Assembly (NCBI GenBank): GCA_964563965.1
Contig: CAZLZI010000002.1
Span: 1 to 36,825 of the forward strand
Source of the DNA: CAZCAQ01 sp964563965
Lineage (GTDB): Bacteria > Patescibacteriota > WWE3 > UBA101185 > UBA10185
DNA length: 36,825 nt
Direction of reading: 5' to 3'
The translations under genes and the position numbers were made by a program. The notes beneath the pieces are model-generated. The model had not been told where the DNA came from and did not search any database. It worked only from the letters and a program-made list of their open reading frames with translations. Below are positions 32,268-36,825 of the stretch, one piece after another (position 1 is the first letter of the stretch; every line of letters begins with the position of its first letter).

Positions 32268-32882
32268 ATGATTATTCGTTATCCAGTAAAAGATCACACA
32301 ATAAGCCAACCATTCGGCAGGGATGCCTCGAATGACCCTATTTATAAGGAGTTTTATGCCACCTTTGATTATAAACACTGTGGCGTGGATTTTCCGCTTC
32401 CCGTAGGTACTGAGGTTTTTGCCTCTTTTACTGGAGTAGTTGTTAGATGTGAAAATCATATAGGTATGGGCAATGTTGTAGGTGTAAGAAACGGAAACAT
32501 TGTAGCTTTGTACGCACATTTGTCCAAAATATTTGTACAACTTGGAGAGATAGTCAAGGAGGGTGTTTTGATTGGATACTCTGGAGATACTGGAGATGCT
32601 TGCCCTACTCCGCATTTACATTTTGAACTTAGAGATATAACAAAACCAACTCTACGGGAAATGGTTTTTGAACCGCCTTTTGATAGAGAAGCAACCCAGT
32701 ATGTTAGTACATTTAAGTATATTGTTAATAATAAAAATACTAAAAAAACATTGAAGTGTCTTTCTAAGCTTTATTTTGGAAATGAGAGCAACTGGGAGGT
32801 AATAAAAGTGTGTAATGGCCTAAGTTTTGATGAGTATTACATATTGGAAGATTCCTCAACAGTAATAATTCCAAATTTTTAG
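32268..32882 (+). CDS. M23-family metallopeptidase without a signal peptide
   Basis: 204 residues. Zinc-site residues are all present: H37 and D41 in HCGVDF (HxxxD), H84 in YAHLSK, and H116/H118 in HLHFEL. The M23 fold covers about 10-125, with typical GTEVFASFTGVVV and GEIVKEGVLIGYSGDTG. The last 45 residues (FGNESNWEVIKVCNGLS to STVIIPNF) look like a LysM-type module. Enzymes of this family cut peptidoglycan cross-bridges. There is no signal peptide or membrane segment at the N-terminus, which begins directly with the fold. It would thus need another exit route or act as a lysin. I see no SD or -10 at the ATG. Confidence 0.82.
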   Translation: MIIRYPVKDHTISQPFGRDASNDPIYKEFYATFDYKHCGVDFPLPVGTEVFASFTGVVVRCENHIGMGNVVGVRNGNIVALYAHLSKIFVQLGEIVKEGVLIGYSGDTGDACPTPHLHFELRDITKPTLREMVFEPPFDREATQYVSTFKYIVNNKNTKKTLKCLSKLYFGNESNWEVIKVCNGLSFDEYYILEDSSTVIIPNF

Positions 32883-32889
32883 ACTATAA

Positions 32890-33279
32890 TTAATTTAATT
32901 CTTTTCCTGTGCACAAATGAAAATGCATCTGGTTAACTTCTTGTCTATCTCCACCATTAACCAAAAGCGTATATTCTTTCCAGTTAAGTTGTTCGACAAT
33001 GATTTTTACCGCTTTGAACACTTCGTTTACAAAGACCCTATCTGAATCCTGAAGTGAAATAATATTTTTTATCTTCTTTTTGGGAACAATTAATACATGT
33101 TGCTCCCAGAATGGTTTAGGATGCCAAAATGCAATCACTTTGTCGTTTTCATATACCCGATTCACGGGTAGTGCGCCACTTAAAGATTCGAAAGTAGTAC
33201 CAACGAGGTAATCAGCAATTGGCGTTTTTGCCATTGAGAAAAGAAATTTACCAAGTTTCATATGAAGTAATTTTATCAT
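32890..33279 (-). CDS. HIT-family protein with a QxHxH triad
   Basis: 129 residues. VYENDKVIAFWHPKPFWEQHVLIVPKKKIKNI follows the classic HIT pattern (quoted parts: AFWHPKPFWEQHVLIVPKK). The C-terminal triad reads NQMHFHLCTG: the first His of HxHxHxx is Gln, while the middle His (the nucleophile) and the third are kept. Nucleotide phosphoramidase or dinucleoside polyphosphate hydrolase activity is plausible. Starts at 33279 (MIKLLHMKLG) or at internal Mets closer to the fold are possible; TAGAAT ends 8 nt before the first. It converges with the M23 gene with a 7-nt gap. Confidence 0.78.
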   Translation of the reverse strand: MIKLLHMKLGKFLFSMAKTPIADYLVGTTFESLSGALPVNRVYENDKVIAFWHPKPFWEQHVLIVPKKKIKNIISLQDSDRVFVNEVFKAVKIIVEQLNWKEYTLLVNGGDRQEVNQMHFHLCTGKELN

Positions 33280-33287
33280 AAGGGTGA

Positions 33288-33293
33288 ATTCTA
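33288..33293 (-). promoter_or_regulatory. -10 element of the HIT gene
   Basis: Read leftwards, TAGAAT ends 8 nt before the ATG at 33279; slightly wider spacing than the other predicted leaderless starts. Confidence 0.35.
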
Positions 33294-33299
33294 AAATCG

Positions 33300-34628
33300 T
33301 CAGTGATTTATGTTTAAATATAACTTCATATTCTTAAGATAAAGAGGTTGCTTTATAAGTGTAAATATTTCCCTTCGTTCTTGATTGGAACCGAATTTTA
33401 AAATGTGTTTTGCAAAAGTTTTAATATCAACTTCCTTTAATCTTCGTTTTTCCTCCTCGTTTTGGGAATCCTCATTCAAAATAGCTTTGAACTTTGCAAA
33501 CCTAGTATATTCCTCTTGTAATATTTTATTAAATTGCTCCTTATCTATTTCTACTTCATTAATAATTTCAACAAGTTGGGTTACAAGATCGTCTTCTCTT
33601 ATATAAGGTTCTTTACAATCAAAATCCTTATCTTTTCCTCTTAAACAGTGATAATAAACGTACTTTACTCTATCCCCATTCTTAAGTTGCTTTGTTCTTT
33701 CTTCACCTGTTAGGTGTGAACCGCACGTGGCGCACCTTATCGTTCGTGTAAAAGGAAAATCATGTTTCATGGAATTTGGTTTATCTGAAGTAGCTAACTT
33801 CTCCTGCACCTTGTTAAATAACCCTCTAGTTATTAACGGCTCGTGTTTACCTTTATACCAAGTCCCACTTCCGACTGGATATTCAAAATCACCACAGTAA
33901 AAAGGGTTTTTGAGTATTTCATAAAGTCTTCCAAGCGCCAACTTCTTACCTCGTCTTGATAAAAAGTTTTTCTCTTTGTCTAAATATCTTTTAACAGAAC
34001 GCCCGCTAAACCCACAATATGCAACCAATTCAAACATCTCTCTTAAGATGGGCGCTTTTACTTCATCTAAAACAAGGTCATTAACTCCATTAATAGTACG
34101 ATTATGATAACCAAGCGGTGACATACATGGTCTCCAACCTCGTTCACATTTTGCTCTAATACCCCGTTTAACATTTTCACCTCTATGGTCATTTTCAAGT
34201 TTTGCCTGAGAGCAAAGTATCATAAGCAAAAACTTTTCGTTTGGATTATTGGAAAATGTTTGTGAATAAGTTTTTATATGAAGTAACTGTTTACGATCCA
34301 TTAAATCAACCAAGGCACCTAAGTCTCCCGCATTTCTACTTAACCTGTCTGGTGCCCATGTAAGGATTGCATTAAACAAGCCTCTATCTATGTCGGCTAT
34401 TAACTGTTTGAAAACTGGTCTTGCTCCCGAGAGTTTTGCTGAATGGCTTTCTTGCCTTACCTCTAGAATATTTAGTTTTTCCTTTGTTGCCTGATCCATC
34501 ATTTCTTTGATTTGGGAATCGATCGACATCGCTTGCCGTTCGTCACTTTCTGTCGATTTTCTGGCGTAAAGGCAGTATCTAAGTTGTTGGTTCTCTTGTT
34601 CTGTCATCTTACACAATGGATGACGCAT
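33300..34628 (-). CDS. large serine recombinase
   Basis: 442 residues. The resolvase domain comes first: YARKSTESDERQAMSIDSQI with the nucleophile serine of ARKS, then TWAPDRLSRNAGDLGALVDL with the catalytic arginines. The 'recombinase' domain follows (SPLGYHNRTING, LYEILKNPFYCGDFEYP). The zinc ribbon has CATCGSHLTGE with a later CLRG...C pair. The C-terminal coiled region is short, so the protein is at the small end for this class. Such enzymes integrate and excise phage or mobile elements without host factors. The start may be 34628 or the ATG at 34607 (MTEQENQQ); no SD decides. It is divergent from a nuclease-like gene with a palindrome between them. Confidence 0.9.
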   Translation of the reverse strand: MRHPLCKMTEQENQQLRYCLYARKSTESDERQAMSIDSQIKEMMDQATKEKLNILEVRQESHSAKLSGARPVFKQLIADIDRGLFNAILTWAPDRLSRNAGDLGALVDLMDRKQLLHIKTYSQTFSNNPNEKFLLMILCSQAKLENDHRGENVKRGIRAKCERGWRPCMSPLGYHNRTINGVNDLVLDEVKAPILREMFELVAYCGFSGRSVKRYLDKEKNFLSRRGKKLALGRLYEILKNPFYCGDFEYPVGSGTWYKGKHEPLITRGLFNKVQEKLATSDKPNSMKHDFPFTRTIRCATCGSHLTGEERTKQLKNGDRVKYVYYHCLRGKDKDFDCKEPYIREDDLVTQLVEIINEVEIDKEQFNKILQEEYTRFAKFKAILNEDSQNEEEKRRLKEVDIKTFAKHILKFGSNQERREIFTLIKQPLYLKNMKLYLNINH

Positions 34629-34632
34629 AAAC

Positions 34633-34646
34633 GTTGTCTAGTCAAC
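34633..34646. promoter_or_regulatory. near-palindromic operator-like site between recombinase and nuclease genes
   Basis: GTTGTCTAGTCAAC differs from its own reverse complement only at the central-flanking T/A positions (12 of 14 symmetric). It overlaps the -35 (TTGTCT) of the rightward gene and a TTGACT on the opposite strand, so a bound protein could control both genes. Confidence 0.45.
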
Positions 34647-34661
34647 TCTTGGTGATATAAT
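34634..34661 (+). promoter_or_regulatory. promoter of the NucS-like/DUF5655 gene
   Basis: TTGTCT (34634-34639), 16-nt spacer, TATAAT (34656-34661), 6 nt to the GTG at 34668; predicted leaderless. Confidence 0.55.
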
Positions 34662-34667
34662 GCCTTT

Positions 34668-35591
34668 GTGCCGCTATTCGATCTAAATAATCACAAAGTA
34701 ATAGAAATTCCTGAAATTGATTTTTCACTAGAGAAAGAACTTCAAACACTAGTAGAAAATAATATTGAAAAGATTTTTAATCTTAAATTTGTTAGAACTG
34801 AACTGCAAATAAACGATTTAAGAATTGATAGCCTTGCGTTTGACGAGGAAAATAACTCTTTTGTAATTATTGAGTATAAAAGAGACAAGAATTTTAGTGT
34901 AATTGACCAAGGTATGTCATATTTAGCACTTATGCTTAATCACAAAGCTGATTTCGTTCTTGCATCTAATGAGTCAGGAAATCCTGTAAAAATAAGCGAT
35001 ATTGATTGGACACAATCGAAGGTATTGTTTTTAGCGCAAAGCTTTACAAAATATCAACGAAACGCTGTAAACTTTCGCGATTTACCAATTGAATTATGGG
35101 AAGTTAGGAAATACAAAAACGGCACCTTATTTCTTAATCAAATAAAGTCTGACCCTAACAGCGAATCTTTTCACAAAGTAGTAGGTCAAAATGAGGTACT
35201 TAAAAAAATAAGCTCAGAAGTTAAGCTATATCAAGTAGAAGATCATCTTAATAACATCCCAGAAAACGTTAAAAACCTATATCAAGAACTTTCAGAAAAG
35301 CTATTAGATTTGGACGATAGGCTTGAAATAAATTCAAGAAAAAAATATATTGGGTTTATGATTGACGGTAAAAATACTGTTGCAATACTAGTTTATAAAA
35401 ACCATCTTACGTTGGCATTTGGTAGAACAAGACCTGAAGATCTTACTGATATAGAACACAAATTAAAATACAGACCTTCAAGTATGAAAAATCAAAATCA
35501 GCATATTTCCGATTTAAAGATTGAGAACACCGAGGACATAAACTATGGTGTACAGCTTGCACGCGAGCTTCTGGAAAAACATTTCAAATAA
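34668..35591 (+). CDS. PD-(D/E)XK nuclease-like protein with DUF5655-like C-terminus
   Basis: 307 residues, GTG start from promoter spacing. After an N-terminal helix (ELQTLVENNIEKIFN), the putative nuclease site is D54 (RIDSLAF), E69-Y-K71 (VIIEYKRDKN) and Q81 in DQGMSYLALM. This is the D...ExK...Q layout of NucS/archaeal-Holliday-like endonucleases. The C-terminal 110 residues (about 195-307) resemble DUF5655, with KKYIGFMIDGKNTVAILVY and a 'LTDIEHKLKYRPSS' segment. Proteins of this make-up occur in defence and repair settings, but the substrate of this type is not established. It is divergent from the serine recombinase and convergent with a second nuclease-like gene 10 nt downstream. Confidence 0.75.
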   Translation: MPLFDLNNHKVIEIPEIDFSLEKELQTLVENNIEKIFNLKFVRTELQINDLRIDSLAFDEENNSFVIIEYKRDKNFSVIDQGMSYLALMLNHKADFVLASNESGNPVKISDIDWTQSKVLFLAQSFTKYQRNAVNFRDLPIELWEVRKYKNGTLFLNQIKSDPNSESFHKVVGQNEVLKKISSEVKLYQVEDHLNNIPENVKNLYQELSEKLLDLDDRLEINSRKKYIGFMIDGKNTVAILVYKNHLTLAFGRTRPEDLTDIEHKLKYRPSSMKNQNQHISDLKIENTEDINYGVQLARELLEKHFK

Positions 35592-35601
35592 CTGCGGTAC
35601 T

Positions 35602-36684
35602 CTATGATTCTAGTGTCTCTTTAGTTGCCTTAATAATCTCATCAACCTGGCCTGACCAATCCTCAATATCGTGCATCTTAAATTGCTTACCAGTTAGAGT
35701 ATCCACTAGATTGGTATGTTCTTTGAGTTTCTCCAGGAATATATCTCGATATTTTATCGCGGTCTCTGTGCTATCAAGCCAGCCGTAGTTAAATACAAGC
35801 TTTCCATCAGTTAAAACACTGTACATTGATTTTGGTGAAACTTTGTAAGATACGGCACTAAAAGAACCATCTTTTATTCCTGTTCCCCATTTTATTTGAT
35901 CGAAGTTACCCTTAGTAAATTCGTACAACTTTTTAACTACAGATATGTAACTCACATCCACTTTCTTTTGAAGATCTTCAAAAAACATTTCTTCATTCCA
36001 TGTTTTTCTTTGTGATGACGATCTGGATGTTGCAACATCAATGTCTTTTTTGATTTCATTTCCAAAAAGCTTCGGGATCATAAGTTCGTGATCTTTAAAT
36101 TTGTAATACTCTAGTTCTACAGCAAACACATCGAATTGACTGTTTTTGTTAATAAATAATATTAGATCTTTCAGTCTATCTTCTAAGTGATCCATTAGTA
36201 CCACAAATCTGAATATCCCTTTGTTTAAATTCTGCTTAATGTTTTCAATTAGATCCTCAACCTGTGACTCTTCCTCAAATCCGAAAAACTCAGTAATTTT
36301 TTCATTCATGCTTTTGCCAAACTTCTTGCTTGCTCCGTTTTCTAGTTTTGTAAGAAAGTCAGAAAAGTCGTTGTAATATGACCATATTGAAGCACCGTAA
36401 TCCAGTGCCTGTGCCACAACAGTCCGTTTATCTGGATTCTTATATAGTTTTGTTTCTACTATGTAGATATTTCCGTTTATATCTATACCGATCGCATCAA
36501 TAGGTCCGCTATTAGTGGGAAATTCACGCATTAATATTAAGACCTTAATATCTTCATCAATCTCATACATTGGTAGTGTTTCAGGGTTTTCATAAATGTA
36601 TTCTTGCAATTCCTTTTCATCAGAAAAATCCTGACGGTCTAGCTTTTGTGCATTCTTACCTTTTTCAGTAATTATTACTGTCAT
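35602..36684 (-). CDS. second PD-(D/E)XK nuclease-like protein
   Basis: 360 residues. The N-terminal DEKELQEYIYENPETLP segment leads to the candidate site D63 (GPIDAIGIDINGN), E77-T-K79 (IYIVETKLYKN) and Q92 with Y96 (VVAQALDYGASIW). The layout is the same as in the neighbouring gene, but with little other similarity. The rest (about 105-360) is a mixed alpha/beta region including MFFEDLQKKVDVSY, which I do not recognise. A catalytic role on DNA or RNA is inferred from the site only; many such proteins are restriction- or defence-linked. Unlike most genes here it has a strong SD (GGAGG, 4 nt before the ATG). Confidence 0.7.
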   Translation of the reverse strand: MTVIITEKGKNAQKLDRQDFSDEKELQEYIYENPETLPMYEIDEDIKVLILMREFPTNSGPIDAIGIDINGNIYIVETKLYKNPDKRTVVAQALDYGASIWSYYNDFSDFLTKLENGASKKFGKSMNEKITEFFGFEEESQVEDLIENIKQNLNKGIFRFVVLMDHLEDRLKDLILFINKNSQFDVFAVELEYYKFKDHELMIPKLFGNEIKKDIDVATSRSSSQRKTWNEEMFFEDLQKKVDVSYISVVKKLYEFTKGNFDQIKWGTGIKDGSFSAVSYKVSPKSMYSVLTDGKLVFNYGWLDSTETAIKYRDIFLEKLKEHTNLVDTLTGKQFKMHDIEDWSGQVDEIIKATKETLES

Positions 36685-36688
36685 ATAA

Positions 36689-36693
36689 CCTCC
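36689..36693 (-). promoter_or_regulatory. strong Shine-Dalgarno site of the second nuclease-like gene
   Basis: Read leftwards, GGAGG stands 4 nt before the ATG at 36684. It is one of the few full SD sequences in front of a first gene in this window, and contrasts with the leaderless starts elsewhere. Confidence 0.6.
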
Positions 36694-36825
36694 AAACTTA
36701 TTAACTTTTTACTTGTGTGGATTGATGACGCAAAGTGCCTATTAATGCAAGAGTAATCTATATTTTTAACTGCTTCGCAAGCTTGTATGTTTATGCTAGG
36801 ACTGTAATACATAAAAAGGGACTAC
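36694..36825. other. non-coding right edge
   Basis: No gene is readable in these 132 bases. GCTT-CGC-AAGC (36772-36782) forms a small hairpin. The stretch probably holds the promoter and leader of the leftward nuclease-like gene, but no clear -35/-10 pair stands out. Confidence 0.35.

Overview
The window looks like a chromosomal piece of a small-genome bacterium of the Candidate Phyla Radiation (Patescibacteria). This is an inference from several signs. Genes are packed with zero or negative spacing. There is a giant secreted LamG/fibronectin-III protein, and two MacB-type ABC systems without an outer-membrane partner. Shine-Dalgarno (SD) sites are largely absent in front of transcription units. 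The nearest lineages by impression are WWE3/Katanobacteria or Microgenomates; I cannot prove this without a tree. TGA ends several genes here (rsmI, a permease, the GTP-mannose enzyme), so the code is the normal one, not the TGA=Gly code of Gracilibacteria/SR1.

Layout. 1-317: fragments of decayed or cut genes. 318-1763 (-): DUF4173-like membrane protein. 1955-10669 (+): an operon of a 1960-residue surface protein, an ABC ATPase and a permease carrying an SH3-like insert. 10670-14456: SpoU RNA methylase (-), a Gre-factor-like protein (+), a polyprenyl diphosphate synthase (-), and a fused glycosyltransferase/CruF-like membrane protein (-). 14533-21646: ribosomal protein bL33, leuS, an RNA m5C methylase (-), an oddly ordered DsbA-like thioredoxin, rsmI and a HelD-like helicase. 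21643-26630: DgkA-type kinase (-), then a MacA/MacB-like operon (fusion protein, ATPase, two paralogous permeases), then an unknown anchored protein (-). 26670-31517: five tRNAs (Arg-UCG, Lys-CUU, Leu-CAG, Leu-GAG, Gly-GCC) interleaved with a PP2C phosphatase, an MFS transporter, a glycosyltransferase and a mannose-1-phosphate guanylyltransferase. 31518-36825: a more accessory-looking segment with a repeat-bearing non-coding stretch, NUDIX, M23 peptidase, HIT protein, a large serine recombinase and two different PD-(D/E)XK nuclease-like proteins.

Three themes stand out. First, at least 16 genes have a sigma70-like -10 hexamer ending 6-8 nt before the start codon, which predicts leaderless mRNAs; genes inside operons more often have SD-like tracts. 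This also settles several start codons. Second, the DsbA-like protein carries the C-terminal half of the fold (cis-Pro loop) before the N-terminal half (CPFC), as in a circular permutation. Third, convergent genes abut or overlap at their stop codons at five junctions, leaving no space for ordinary terminators.

Functionally the window mixes translation/RNA modification, cell envelope work (surface protein, polyprenol/glycan enzymes, ABC mechanotransmission systems, lipid kinase) and, at its right end, a probable mobile or defence-type segment.
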